The notes: generated from the letters alone by a model not told the origin. DNA of 64,000 nt from Lysobacter sp. 5GHs7-4 (GCF_021284765.1 NZ_CP089924.1:2684001-2748000), one strand, 5' to 3'; counted from the stretch's first letter, positions 18,358 through 27,310 are shown. Numbers and translations: made by a program.

Positions 18358-19251
18358 GTGATCGCAATCGCTATGGCGATGTTTCTGATCGTGACGGCGA
18401 CAGCGGCGTGGCTGCTGCTGTTTCCTTCGGCGCGTGAAGATGCGAACCAGCGATTGCAGCACATCGGTCGCAAGATCCGCGCATACCTCGGCCGCGCAGG
18501 CGCGAAGGCAGCGACGCAGGCCGGCGATTCTTCACGCGCCACACGCGCCGCGGGCCAACTTACGGTGGGCATGCTGTGGCGCTACCGCCGGGCGCTGCTG
18601 GCCGCGGCGATCCTGCTCGCGCTGCCGCCGTTGACGGTGTTGCTGATGCGTCGCGACAGCGTACAGCTGGACGCGTTCGAAACCGGTTACACCGACACCA
18701 TCGACAACGCGCAGATCGTCGAGCTGTTGAACGGCGAGCGTTTGGCGCCGCCGCCGGCGCTGCCGCCGGAAGTCTTCGTGATCGCCGAGACTGAGCGACA
18801 ACAACTGGGTCAGGTCGCGGCGGAGCTGATCCCCGACAAGATCGTCAGCGCCGACCGCCGTTGGGATGCGATCGATCCGGCGTTCCAACAACGCGTGCTG
18901 GCGATCTATGCGGTGATGAAACAGCGCGGTTATGAGATGGCGCTGGTCGAAGGCTACCGCAGCCCGGCACGGCAGGCCGAGTTGTCCGCCGCCGGCAAGG
19001 CCACCCGCGCCAAGGCGGGACAAAGCTGCCATCAGTACGGCCTGGCCGTCGACAGCGCGATCCTGAAGGCCGGCAAGCTGCAGTGGAACATGAACGATCC
19101 TTGGGTGAAGGACGGCTACTTCCTCTACGGCGAACTGGCCGAACAAGCGGGCCTGACCTGGGGCGGCAACTGGCGCTCCATCAAGGACTACGTCCACGTC
19201 GAAGCCAAGACCGCCTGTCGCGATGCGCGCAGACGGGCGGGACACGGCTGA
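18358..19251 (+). CDS. M15-family (VanY-like) peptidoglycan peptidase in the T6SS cluster, TagX-like
   Basis: A 297-residue protein with two membrane helices (residues ~4-22 and ~79-97) and a periplasmic M15 peptidase domain. Zinc ligands are visible: His225 and Asp232 in SCHQYGLAVD and His280 in DYVHVE, with EGYRSPARQ at 198-206. The GTG start has GAGGAAAA eight bases upstream. Acinetobacter T6SS clusters encode a membrane-bound M15-type endopeptidase, TagX, that opens peptidoglycan for machine assembly; I infer the same role here. It is the only plus-strand gene among minus-strand tss genes, so it has its own promoter. A house-keeping carboxypeptidase is the alternative. Confidence 0.82.
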   Translation: MIAIAMAMFLIVTATAAWLLLFPSAREDANQRLQHIGRKIRAYLGRAGAKAATQAGDSSRATRAAGQLTVGMLWRYRRALLAAAILLALPPLTVLLMRRDSVQLDAFETGYTDTIDNAQIVELLNGERLAPPPALPPEVFVIAETERQQLGQVAAELIPDKIVSADRRWDAIDPAFQQRVLAIYAVMKQRGYEMALVEGYRSPARQAELSAAGKATRAKAGQSCHQYGLAVDSAILKAGKLQWNMNDPWVKDGYFLYGELAEQAGLTWGGNWRSIKDYVHVEAKTACRDARRRAGHG

Positions 19252-19293
19252 ACTGCCGCGTCGCACCGCAGGAGTAGGGCGCAGGCCCGCGAT

Positions 19294-20358
19294 TCAGTCT
19301 TCGTGGGTTCCCGGCTCGGCGTCCAGCGTCTCCAGCATGTGCTCCAGGGTGGAGTGATCCTTGACCACGCGCTTGAGCCAGACATGCAGCGGCATCTCGC
19401 CCCAGCGTGCGGCTTTCTCGGCCAGGTAGGCGACCGGGCTGTGCGGTTCGGTCTGACGGAAGAATTCGGCCACGCGCCGCAACTGCGCGATGGCTTCGCG
19501 GCGGTTGCCGATCGCGGCGTTGAAGTCGGCCGGCGCGGCCGCGGGTACGACGTGGACGATGCGCTCGGCGGGTGCCGACGACTCGGCGAAGGCCGCGCCG
19601 GCGGAACCGTCGGCGCCGCCGTCCAGCAGCACGCCGGCCTCGCGGGCGAAGCGCATCGTCGCCTCGCGCACCAACTGCATCTGTTCGCGCAGGCTGGCGA
19701 AGCTGGGACTGTCGCGGCCCAGCCGCGCGTCCACCACCTGCTCCAGCGCGGCCAGGGCCTCCTGGCAATCGGGCACCGTCGCGGCCAGACGCACATAGAA
19801 GGCGTGCGGCGTGTCGCGCCGGGCGGCATCGAAGCGCTCCATCGACAGGCCATTGCCCGGATCGCTGTCGCTGCGGCGGTTGCGCGCGGCCTCGAAATCC
19901 ACCAGGCCGTAGCGGCCCTGCGACGACTGCACCAACGGCAGCCGGCGCACCCACAATTCGGCATTGGCCAGCAACCAGGTGACGTTGCCGACGCGCTGCT
20001 CCAGATCGCCATCCTCCATCTGCGGATGCACGTCGTCCCAGTAGCGCTCGAGCAAACCGGTCATCAGGCGCAGTCCGTCGGCCAGTCCGGCATAGGAATG
20101 GATCTGCATCTGCGCCTCGGCCAGCCACGACGCCAGGCGCAGATCCTTGCTGCGCTCGCGCAGCAGCTTGCTGCAGCGGTGGGCCACGCCGGGCCAGTCG
20201 GCGGACTTGAGATCCGTCACCCATTCGCCTTGTTCCAAGGTCGGATCGTCGGCGCGGCGCGCCTCGACCACCGCGTCGAAATCGGCGGAGAAGGACAGGT
20301 CTTCGCCGGCCGGGGAGACGTCGGAAATAGGGGCGAGCAGTTCTTCCACGGAGGTCAT
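19294..20358 (-). CDS. tssA: T6SS cap/priming protein TssA (ImpA family)
   Basis: A 354-residue cytoplasmic protein starts MTSVEELLAPISDVSPAGEDL. The N-terminal ImpA domain shows PISDVSPAGEDLSFSADFD, DWPGVAHRCSKLL and LRLASWLAEA, the family's best conserved parts. The C-terminal ~90 residues (NRREAIAQLRRVAEFFRQTEPHSPV) match the short class of TssA. It organises baseplate and sheath polymerisation. ATG 20358 is used; the much longer in-frame extension upstream is the shadow of tssL and tssK. Confidence 0.93.
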   Translation of the reverse strand: MTSVEELLAPISDVSPAGEDLSFSADFDAVVEARRADDPTLEQGEWVTDLKSADWPGVAHRCSKLLRERSKDLRLASWLAEAQMQIHSYAGLADGLRLMTGLLERYWDDVHPQMEDGDLEQRVGNVTWLLANAELWVRRLPLVQSSQGRYGLVDFEAARNRRSDSDPGNGLSMERFDAARRDTPHAFYVRLAATVPDCQEALAALEQVVDARLGRDSPSFASLREQMQLVREATMRFAREAGVLLDGGADGSAGAAFAESSAPAERIVHVVPAAAPADFNAAIGNRREAIAQLRRVAEFFRQTEPHSPVAYLAEKAARWGEMPLHVWLKRVVKDHSTLEHMLETLDAEPGTHED

Positions 20359-20486
20359 TGGCGGCTTCCTGCGTAAGGCGGTCGTGAATCGGTCGCTGCG
20401 TGTGCGTTGGCGTCGGCGGGATCGCGTCCGGTCATCGCGACGCAGCGCGCCCCGACGCGCCGGCCGGCCCGAATCCCAGCGAAACG

Positions 20487-21272
20487 CTAGGGCAGGGTGA
20501 TGGTCAGGTGCGCCGTGCGCGCCGGCATCTGCACCACGTTGTCGTACGAGGACAGGCGTTGTTCGGTGTTGCGCCCCAGCATGGCGTTCATCATCCCGAA
20601 CGCGAACAAGCCCGCCACCGCCAGCAGCACCGCCGGCGCCCACATCGGCACCACCCGACGCAGCGCGTGCACGATCTTGTCCGGCGGCAGCGCGTGCGGC
20701 GCGAAGCCCGCGCGCTTGCCCTTCAGGAACGCGATCTCGTCGCCCAGGCGCGCGGTGAGGTAGCCGAGTTTTTCCGTGCCCTCCAGGCGGTACTTGCCCT
20801 CGAAACCCAACAGCAGGCAGTAGTGGTACACCTCCAGCGACGGCAAGCGCGCCGCGCCTTGCGCGCGCAGCTGCTCCAGGCGATCGAAGAAGTGCTCGCC
20901 GGCCAGGTGTTCGCCGAACAGGCGCAGCTGCAGCGGATGCAGCTCCCAGGTGTCGCGCAATGCCGACGGCTGCGACAGGATCACCTCGTCCACGGCGGCG
21001 CAGAACGCGTACTTGGACGCGTACACGTCCTCGGCCGGAATGTTCAGCTTGGCCGCGCCGCGCTCGGCGCTTTCCAGGAAGCGCTGCACCGCCTGCACGA
21101 ACGCGTCCTCGTTGCCGGGCAGTTGCCCGCGCTTGAGCAGCATCAGCAGGTAGAAGCCTTCCGACATCAGGTCCAGCAGGCTGCGCGCCGGCGCGGAGGA
21201 GGGCGCGGACGCCGCCATGGCGGGCGTCAACGAGGGCATCGGCTGCGGTTCGGAGTGCGGGGTGTAGTTCAT
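20487..21272 (-). CDS. tssL: T6SS inner-membrane protein TssL (DotU/ImpK)
   Basis: A 261-residue DotU-family protein with a cytoplasmic domain (SLLDLMSEGFYLLMLLKRG, then KYAFCAAVDEVIL and GFEGKYRLEG) and one C-terminal membrane helix (WAPAVLLAVAGLFAFGMM). The YHYCLLLGFEGKY segment is the family hallmark. It has only a short periplasmic tail and no OmpA domain, so peptidoglycan anchoring probably depends on the OmpA-like protein at 11404-12255. ATG 21272 has AAGGA at a good distance. It lies between tssK and tssA in the same direction. Confidence 0.93.
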   Translation of the reverse strand: MNYTPHSEPQPMPSLTPAMAASAPSSAPARSLLDLMSEGFYLLMLLKRGQLPGNEDAFVQAVQRFLESAERGAAKLNIPAEDVYASKYAFCAAVDEVILSQPSALRDTWELHPLQLRLFGEHLAGEHFFDRLEQLRAQGAARLPSLEVYHYCLLLGFEGKYRLEGTEKLGYLTARLGDEIAFLKGKRAGFAPHALPPDKIVHALRRVVPMWAPAVLLAVAGLFAFGMMNAMLGRNTEQRLSSYDNVVQMPARTAHLTITLP

Positions 21273-21341
21273 GACGTCCTTGGCGTTGCTGCTTCTGTAC
21301 CGTGTTCATTCGTGGGCGCGAGCGCCACCGCCAGCACGCGT

Positions 21342-22685
21342 TTAGGGCGCCAGCACGATCAGTTCCATCTTCAGATCGCGCACGCCGGCAGGCACGTAGA
21401 TCATCGCCGACTGCGATTTCAGCATGCGCTCGTACAACGGGCCGCGCGGTTCCAGCGCGAAGTAGTGGCTGCCCGGACGCACTGGAATGGCCGCCGGCAC
21501 CTGCGGCACGTGCGCCAGCTTCACGCCGGGCAAGGCCGACAGCACGCACTTCTCCACGTCGTCCGGGGCGCCGATCTTGAACCGCACCGGCACCGTCTGC
21601 ACCAGCTCCGGGCCCGGCAGATCGGCCGAGACGCCAACGTAGAACTGCGATTTCTCGTCGATCTTCTGCGAATCCAGCCGGCCCAGGTGGAACGAAGGCT
21701 TGACCTCGTTCAGCGCGATCTGGAAGTAGCGCGCCGAGATCACGGTGTCGATCAGCTCGCGGATCATCGAGAACAGCCGGTCGAAGCCGTCCTGCGGCTT
21801 GGCATGGTCGTAGCCCGGCAGGTCGGCCAGCGCATAACTCTTGGAGAAGGTCAGCAGCGCGCCGGCCAGCCGCAGCAGTTCGGCGAACAGGCGCTCCGGA
21901 TGCAGGCCCGGATGCCGGAACAGGTGCGCCAGCGCCGCGAACGCGGAATTGGCGGTGTGCAGCAGCCAGAACGAGGCGATGTCGCCGGAACGGAACTCGA
22001 TCACATGCTGCGACGGCTCGCGATGATGGCCGTACAGCGCGTCGACCTTGGCCTGCAACACATCGAGCAGGCGCCGCAGCTCCAGCTGCAGCACCGGCGA
22101 GGCGGCGATGGCGAGGCTGGGCGCGATGAAGCTGTCGTCGAGCTCGAATCCGCCGGTGGACGTGCGCCGCACCCGCGCGATCGGCACCGTGCTGAACGGA
22201 TCGCGCGGCTCCTCGCTGGTGAGCAGGCGCACGCTCTTGCGCAGGTAGGACAACTCGGCTTCGGCCGCGTCCGTGTACAGGTCGCTGGTCGCGTGGCTGG
22301 CCTGCACGAAGCGGGACGCGGACGACTCGCCGGCGGTCGCGCAGTTGCCACCGTGGTCCTTCAACAGCGGCAGCGCCAGATGCACGGTGGTGTGCTGAAC
22401 GCCCGCGGGCAGGCCGGTCAGCGCCAGCGGCTCGGGCAGTTCGTCGTCCGCTGGGGCGTGATAAATCTCACCGTCCGGAAAGATCAGCGACAGCTGCAAC
22501 GCGCGCAAGGTGCCGGTGGCCAGGCTCTGCTCGTCGAAACGCACCGAGCGCACGCCCCAGCCGTAGGGATGCAGCGCCGCGGCGACATCCTGCAAGCGCG
22601 CTTCGTGGTACGCATCCTGCCGCTGGAAATGCTGCGGACGCAGGAACAATCCCTCGCCCCAGAATACTTTGGACATCCTGCTCAC
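21342..22685 (-). CDS. tssK: T6SS baseplate protein TssK (ImpJ/VasE)
   Basis: A 447-residue protein with the family start VFWGEGLFLRPQHFQRQDAY and later HPERLFAELLRLAGALLTFS. TssK trimers connect the baseplate (TssF, TssG, TssE) to the TssL/TssM membrane complex. GTG 22685 is preferred because AAGGAAGAG lies eight bases upstream; ATG 22676 is an alternative three codons in. Located between tssJ and tssL, as in many T6SS operons. Confidence 0.95.
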   Translation of the reverse strand: MSRMSKVFWGEGLFLRPQHFQRQDAYHEARLQDVAAALHPYGWGVRSVRFDEQSLATGTLRALQLSLIFPDGEIYHAPADDELPEPLALTGLPAGVQHTTVHLALPLLKDHGGNCATAGESSASRFVQASHATSDLYTDAAEAELSYLRKSVRLLTSEEPRDPFSTVPIARVRRTSTGGFELDDSFIAPSLAIAASPVLQLELRRLLDVLQAKVDALYGHHREPSQHVIEFRSGDIASFWLLHTANSAFAALAHLFRHPGLHPERLFAELLRLAGALLTFSKSYALADLPGYDHAKPQDGFDRLFSMIRELIDTVISARYFQIALNEVKPSFHLGRLDSQKIDEKSQFYVGVSADLPGPELVQTVPVRFKIGAPDDVEKCVLSALPGVKLAHVPQVPAAIPVRPGSHYFALEPRGPLYERMLKSQSAMIYVPAGVRDLKMELIVLAP

Positions 22686-22792
22686 GGTGAAAGCTCTTCC
22701 TTATTCATCCATGTGGGCGGCCGACTCGGTCGCAACCGCTGCGACGATCGTCCATCGAAGCCCGTGTCCGCGTCTATGCGCCGATCGACGCC

Positions 22793-23368
22793 TTATCCGC
22801 GCGGGCATGGCGCGCCGGACAGGCTGTGGACCTCGGTCGCCAGCTTCGTGGTCAGCGCCTCGGCGCTGGTGGTGGTCATCGCGCAGGCATGCAGTCCCAG
22901 GCGAATGCCGCTCTTGGCCGCCTTCTTGGTGTCGAAGGTGAACCGCCAGCGCACCGCGGCGGGCGTGCGGAACAAGGCGACGATGCCGACCTGACCGGCG
23001 TCGGGCGCGACGCGCTCGATCAGTTCATGATCCTGACCGGGCATGACGAGGATCTCAGTTACCTTCACCAAGTCCGCGCCCAGCGCCGCTTTCTCGCTGT
23101 TCTCGTCGAGAAATGCGGAGTAGGGCGCCTGGTCGAAGGCCGTGGTGCTCTTGAGCTGATACACCTTGACGACCAACGCCAATCCTTTCTTGCCATTACC
23201 TGCATTCAGGTTTTGCGCCGCGAGCAATTCCAGTGGAACCGCTTTCTCTTTCGGCTGCGGCGTCTTCAGCCCAGCCAGCTCCATGGCTTTGCCGCAACCG
23301 GACAACGCGAGTACCGAAGCGCTACAAAACATTGCAAGTGCAATGTGCCGAAAAGAATGCAAGTCCAT
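22793..23368 (-). CDS. tssJ: T6SS outer-membrane lipoprotein TssJ (SciN/VasD)
   Basis: A 191-residue lipoprotein: a basic N-terminus, hydrophobic core and lipobox LSGC (Cys ~25), then a beta-sandwich with VVKVYQLKS and LLE-type loop features typical of TssJ. Acylation would attach it to the outer membrane, where its loop binds TssM. It is the first gene of the minus-strand arm that reads tssJ-tssK-tssL-tssA and faces the plus-strand operon across a ~245-base divergent region. Confidence 0.92.
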   Translation of the reverse strand: MDLHSFRHIALAMFCSASVLALSGCGKAMELAGLKTPQPKEKAVPLELLAAQNLNAGNGKKGLALVVKVYQLKSTTAFDQAPYSAFLDENSEKAALGADLVKVTEILVMPGQDHELIERVAPDAGQVGIVALFRTPAAVRWRFTFDTKKAAKSGIRLGLHACAMTTTSAEALTTKLATEVHSLSGAPCPRG

Positions 23369-23497
23369 TTGACGACTCTTGGCGGGGGATGGCGTATACG
23401 TGACGACGAGTCACGTTGACGATGCCGAGAAGACTACTATACCGTTGCCGTGTAAAGCGCATGATCCGACTATTCAACGACGCGTGATCCGTGTCAC

Positions 23498-23563
23498 GTT
23501 AAACGCCAAGTTAAACGCGGCATGAAACAGCGCGTTAAGCATGCGTCGATTTGTCGGTAATAT
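23498..23563 (+). promoter_or_regulatory. Candidate promoter and direct repeats ahead of the tssBC operon
   Basis: In the divergent region a TAATAT -10-like hexamer (23558-23563) follows TTAAGC (23535-23540) with a 17-base spacer, a plausible sigma70-type promoter. Just upstream, GTTAAACGC occurs twice (23498-23506 and 23510-23518), with a related GTTAAGC at 23534, which may be an activator or repressor site. I see no sigma54 GG-N10-GC pair. Assignment is by eye only. Confidence 0.4.
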
Positions 23564-23614
23564 TTCGCTAACGCTCAGTGCGCAGGATGAGCGAGTACAC
23601 AAGGAGGTGTGGCC

Positions 23615-24214
23615 ATGAAGTCGTTCCCGTTCTTCCGTCGCAACGTGGCCCTGATCGTAATGGCCGCGATGCTGGCGGGCGCCGGCGGCGATGCGTTGGC
23701 GGCCAAGAAGCCGCGCACGCGCGACTACGAGCCGCATATGAAGAAGGCCGAAGCCTACGCACGCGCGGGCAAGGTCGAAGACGCGCTGATCGGCTTCGAC
23801 AACGCCGCCCAGGCCGACCCCACACGCAAGGAACCCTGGGTGCGCAGGGCGCAACTCCAGTTCGACGCCGGCCACTACGGCCGCGCCATCGTGTCGGCCG
23901 AGGAAGTGCTGCGGCGCGATCCCAACGACAAGATCGCCGACAGCATCCTCACGGTCGGCGGTTTGCGCGTGGCGGCGCAATCGCTGCAGCGCCTGCAGGC
24001 CAACGGCGGCCTGAATTCGCCCACGGCCCGCAAGGAAGCCGAGGTGCTCGCGCGCACCATGCGCGCCACCATGGGTTCGGCGGTGTTCGTCAACGCCTAC
24101 GAAGGCGGCCCCGGGCCGGTCAAGTCGAAACGCCCCAAGGCGCGCCCGCCGAAAGCCACCGCGCCCAAGCCCCCCGTCAGCGCCAATCCGTTCGACGATT
24201 CCAACGGCGGCTGA
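23615..24214 (+). CDS. Exported TPR protein heading the tssB operon
   Basis: A 199-residue protein with a signal peptide (VALIVMAAMLAGAGGDALA), then TPR-like helices (YEPHMKKAEAYARAGKVEDA, RKEPWVRRAQLQFDAGHYGRA). A basic Pro/Ala tail follows, ending NPFDDSNGG. ATG 23615 fits the strong AAGGAGG at 23601-23607. It precedes tssB by 37 bases. Similar small TPR proteins precede tssB in related clusters, but I know no assigned role; the NPF ending, shared with the protein at 17164-18267, may be an interaction motif. Confidence 0.82.
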   Translation: MKSFPFFRRNVALIVMAAMLAGAGGDALAAKKPRTRDYEPHMKKAEAYARAGKVEDALIGFDNAAQADPTRKEPWVRRAQLQFDAGHYGRAIVSAEEVLRRDPNDKIADSILTVGGLRVAAQSLQRLQANGGLNSPTARKEAEVLARTMRATMGSAVFVNAYEGGPGPVKSKRPKARPPKATAPKPPVSANPFDDSNGG

Positions 24215-24251
24215 CCCGACGCAACACGACAGGGATTTGCAGGAGACAGCA

Positions 24252-24752
24252 ATGGCGAAGAAGGAAAGCATCCAGAAGAAGCTGCAGAAGGTGCGGCCTC
24301 CGCGCGTTCAGCTTACCTACGACGTGGAGAAGGGCGACGCCATCGAGCAGAAGGAGATCCCCTTCGTGGTCGGCGTGCTCGGCGACTTCAGCGGCAAGCC
24401 CGAACAGGCGCTGCCGAAGATCAAGGACCGCAAGTTCGTCAACGTCGACATGGACAACTTCGATCAGGTGCTCGAGGCGACGGCGCCCCGCGCGGCGTTT
24501 CGGGTGCCCAACAAGATCGGCGACAACGGCGGCGAGTTCGCCGTCGAGATGAAGTTCAAGACCCTCGACGATTTCCGCCCCGAAGCGGTGGTGGAGCAGG
24601 TCGAACCCTTGCGCAAGCTGTTGGAGGCCCGCACCAAGCTGGCCGACCTGCGCAACAAGATGGCCGGCAACGAAAAGCTCGAAGACCTGCTCAGCGACGT
24701 GCTGAGCAACACCGAGCAGCTCAAGAAGCTCAGCAACGAAGGCCAGGAGTGA
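24252..24752 (+). CDS. tssB: T6SS contractile sheath small subunit TssB (VipA)
   Basis: A 166-residue protein starts MAKKESIQKKLQKVRPPRVQ. The motif VQLTYDVEKGDAIEQKEIPF and the region VVGVLGDFSG are characteristic of TssB/ImpB. It pairs with TssC to form the contractile sheath. ATG 24252 has AGGAGA nine bases upstream. The stop overlaps the ribosome site of tssC, five bases before its start, so expression is coupled. Confidence 0.96.
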   Translation: MAKKESIQKKLQKVRPPRVQLTYDVEKGDAIEQKEIPFVVGVLGDFSGKPEQALPKIKDRKFVNVDMDNFDQVLEATAPRAAFRVPNKIGDNGGEFAVEMKFKTLDDFRPEAVVEQVEPLRKLLEARTKLADLRNKMAGNEKLEDLLSDVLSNTEQLKKLSNEGQE

Positions 24753-24757
24753 ACTCC

Positions 24758-26248
24758 ATGACCCCGCAAGCAACCACCGCGTCCCAGGGCGCCGCGGACG
24801 TCGCCGAACTCGGCCTGCTCGACCAGATCGTCGAGCAGAGCAAGGTGGCGAAGTCGAGCACCGAGCATCAGCGCGCCAAGGACCTCATTTCCGAGTTGGC
24901 CAAGGAGGTGCTGGAAGGCACGGTCGTGGTCTCGGACAACCTGGGCGCCACGCTGGACGCGCGCATCGCCGAGCTGGACGGGATCATTTCCGAACAGGTC
25001 AGCGCGATCATGCACCACCCGGAGTACCAGCAGCTGGAAAGCAGCTGGCGCGGCCTGCATTACCTGTGCTCGCAGACCTCCACCGGCACCAGCCTCAAGA
25101 TCAAGATGTTCAACTCGCCCAAGCGCGACATGGTCAAGGACTTCAAGTCCGCGATCGATTTCGACCAGAGCGCCTTGTTCAAGAAGGTCTACGAGGAGGA
25201 GTTCGGCACCTTCGGCGGCTCGCCCTTCGGCACCCTGATCGGCGACTACCAACTCGGCCGCTCGCCGGAGGACATGTACTTCATCGAGCAGATGTCGCAC
25301 GTGGCCGCGGCCGCGCACGCGCCGTTCATCAGCGCCGCGTCGGAAGAGCTGTTCGGGCTGGAGAGCTTCACCGACCTGGGCAAGCCGCGCGACCTGGCCA
25401 AGATCTTCGACACGGTCGAATACGCCAAGTGGAAGTCGTTCCGCGACGGCGAGGACAGCCGCTACGTCGGCCTGACGCTGCCGCGCTTCCTGGGCCGTCT
25501 GCCTTACAACCCGAAGGACGGCACCACGGTCGAGGGCTTCAACTTCGTCGAGGACGTCGACGGCGCCGACCACAGCAAGTACCTGTGGTGCAACACTGCC
25601 TACGCCTTCGCCACCCGCCTGACCCAGGCCTTCGAGAATCACGGCTGGTGCGCGGCGATCCGCGGCGTCGAGGGCGGCGGCCTGGTCGAGGACCTGCCCA
25701 CCCACACCTTCCGCACCGACGACGGCGAGGTCGCGCTCAAGTGCCCGACCGAGATCGCCATCACCGATCGCCGCGAGAAGGAACTCAGCGACCTGGGCTT
25801 CATCCCCCTGGTCCATTGCAAGAACACCGACTACGCCGCGTTCTTCGGCGCGCAGTCGGCGCAGAAGGCCCGCAAGTACAACACCGACGCGGCCAATGCC
25901 AATTCCTCGCTGTCGGCGCAGCTGCAGTACATCTTCTCGATTTCGCGTATCGCCCATTACCTCAAGGCGATGATGCGCGAGAAGATCGGCAGCTTCGCCT
26001 CGGCGGGCAATGTCGAGGAGTTCCTGAACCGCTGGATCGCGCAGTACGTGCTGCTCGACGACAACGGCAGTCAGGAAGCCAAGGCGCAACACCCGTTACG
26101 CGAAGCTTCGATCCAGGTGTCGGAGGTGCCGGGCCGTCCCGGTGTCTACCGCGCCGTAGCGTTCTTGCGTCCGCACTTCCAACTCGACGAACTGTCGGTG
26201 TCGCTGCGCCTGGTGGCGGAGCTGCCGGCCGGTTCGAACAAGGGCTGA
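24758..26248 (+). CDS. tssC: T6SS contractile sheath large subunit TssC (VipB)
   Basis: A 496-residue sheath protein. Family signatures include MHHPEYQQLESSWRGLHYL, GVLIGDY-type (GTLIGDYQLGRSPEDMY), RFLGRLPY and WCNTAYAFATRLTQAF. The C-terminus has the conserved HFQLDELSVSLRLVAELP, which forms the handshake strands and the ClpV-linked end. GGAG (24746-24749) lies eight bases before ATG 24758; a GTG at 24749 is less likely. Confidence 0.96.
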   Translation: MTPQATTASQGAADVAELGLLDQIVEQSKVAKSSTEHQRAKDLISELAKEVLEGTVVVSDNLGATLDARIAELDGIISEQVSAIMHHPEYQQLESSWRGLHYLCSQTSTGTSLKIKMFNSPKRDMVKDFKSAIDFDQSALFKKVYEEEFGTFGGSPFGTLIGDYQLGRSPEDMYFIEQMSHVAAAAHAPFISAASEELFGLESFTDLGKPRDLAKIFDTVEYAKWKSFRDGEDSRYVGLTLPRFLGRLPYNPKDGTTVEGFNFVEDVDGADHSKYLWCNTAYAFATRLTQAFENHGWCAAIRGVEGGGLVEDLPTHTFRTDDGEVALKCPTEIAITDRREKELSDLGFIPLVHCKNTDYAAFFGAQSAQKARKYNTDAANANSSLSAQLQYIFSISRIAHYLKAMMREKIGSFASAGNVEEFLNRWIAQYVLLDDNGSQEAKAQHPLREASIQVSEVPGRPGVYRAVAFLRPHFQLDELSVSLRLVAELPAGSNKG

Positions 26249-26328
26249 TCGCTTACGGGATCTCCGTCGCTTGCGCCGGTACCGGCAGGCGACGCCCGGC
26301 GTGAAGCACGGTGCGAAGGCAGGAGCAC

Positions 26329-26448
26329 GAGCCCTGAGCAGGCTCCCGCAAGTCTTGGACAGCTTGCGGAACATGGCGCGGCCGTAAGCCGCGCCAAGAG
26401 GCGGGATGGGTGTTCCATCCCGAAAGGTCCGCGAGCACGGAGTGCTCG
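26329..26448 (+). repeat. Cluster of five RNA hairpins between tssC and hcp
   Basis: The 328-base gap between tssC and hcp holds no gene but five consecutive perfect inverted repeats. They are GAGCC/GGCTC (26329-26345), CCGCAAG/CTTGCGG (26346-26369), GGCGCGG/CCGCGCC (26375-26395), GGGATGG/CCATCCC (26403-26421) and CGAGCAC/GTGCTCG (26432-26448). None is followed by a T tract, so they are not classic terminators. They may mark an RNA processing or stability element that lets hcp be expressed above tssBC, or house an attenuator. Confidence 0.6.
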
Positions 26449-26576
26449 GCCGGGTCTGTCCTCAACTGGGGTCAGTGGCCCCCGAATTGGCGGTATTTGC
26501 AATAGCTTCGATGTATTGGCGGTTCTTAGAATCATCCACTCATCACTCATGTCACATGGACGAAAAGGAAGCATTC

Positions 26577-27119
26577 ATGGCTATCAACGAGAAGTACGAA
26601 GCGAACAAGCAGCCCATCAGCGCGTTCCTCAACATCGACAACAAGGCCATCAAGGGCGAGTCGCATGTCGAGAAGTACAAGGACGAGATCGAACTGTCCT
26701 CGGTACGCTGGAACATCAAGCAGCCCAAGTCGGCCACCGTGTCGTCGTCGGGCGGGCAGAGCGCGGCCCGTTCGGTGTTCGAGGGCATCGAGTTCGTCAA
26801 GAGCGCCGACCTGGCCTCGACCGGACTGTTCCAGGCGGCCGCCAACGGCACCGTGTGGGCCAAGATCCGACTGGCGCTGACCCGCCAGGACGGCAAGGAA
26901 GGCCAGCACATCGAATATTGCGTGATCGAAGCGCTCAACGTCGTGGTCAGCGAAGTTGAAGTGCGTAACGGCGCGGACGGCGTGCTGGAAGAACACGTCC
27001 GGCTGAACGTGGGCGCGATCAAGCAGACCTACACCCAGATGCTGCCCAAGGGCGGTGCGGGTGGCAATGCGGTGGCGCAGTACAGCTTCGCCCTGGCGAA
27101 GCCGACCTACAGCGTCTGA
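26577..27119 (+). CDS. hcp: T6SS inner tube protein Hcp (TssD)
   Basis: A 180-residue Hcp starts MAINEKYEANKQPISAFLNI. It forms hexameric rings stacked inside the sheath and is expelled with VgrG. The fold is evident from FLNIDNKAIKGESHVEKYKDEIELSSVRWNI-type segments and the C-terminal FALAKPTYSV. It resembles the longer Hcp class of xanthomonads. AAGGAAG lies six bases ahead of ATG 26577; upstream in-frame codons are non-coding. Hairpin clusters on both sides suggest separate mRNA dosage. Confidence 0.95.
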   Translation: MAINEKYEANKQPISAFLNIDNKAIKGESHVEKYKDEIELSSVRWNIKQPKSATVSSSGGQSAARSVFEGIEFVKSADLASTGLFQAAANGTVWAKIRLALTRQDGKEGQHIEYCVIEALNVVVSEVEVRNGADGVLEEHVRLNVGAIKQTYTQMLPKGGAGGNAVAQYSFALAKPTYSV

Positions 27120-27130
27120 GCAACGCCGGT

Positions 27131-27190
27131 GGATGGCGGCTCGCCCCGCCATCCTCCCGCGGCAACGGGCGCGAAGGCCGCGCCCGTTGC
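27131..27190 (+). repeat. Two strong hairpins downstream of hcp
   Basis: Immediately after the hcp stop there is a 9-base perfect stem GGATGGCGG/CCGCCATCC (27131-27154, 6-base loop), then a 12-base perfect stem GCAACGGGCGCG/CGCGCCCGTTGC (27162-27190, 5-base loop). A weaker GGCCG/CGGCC pair follows at 27203-27217. There is no U-run, so read-through into tssE is likely. The pair probably protects the 3' end of an hcp message or acts as a partial terminator. Confidence 0.65.
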
Positions 27191-27310
27191 ACTCCCAGCA
27201 TCGGCCGCGTATCGGCCGGCGCACAGACGGGGCGAGGCCGGGGAACCGATCCCGATCGCCCCACGTAATGCGGGAACGTTCCCGTCGGCTCCCCCCGCCA
27301 TGACAGGACC

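Noticed and set aside
20400..22994. 864-codon plus-strand frame opposite tssL/tssK
   Set aside because: Complement of recognised genes, without start or ribosome site.
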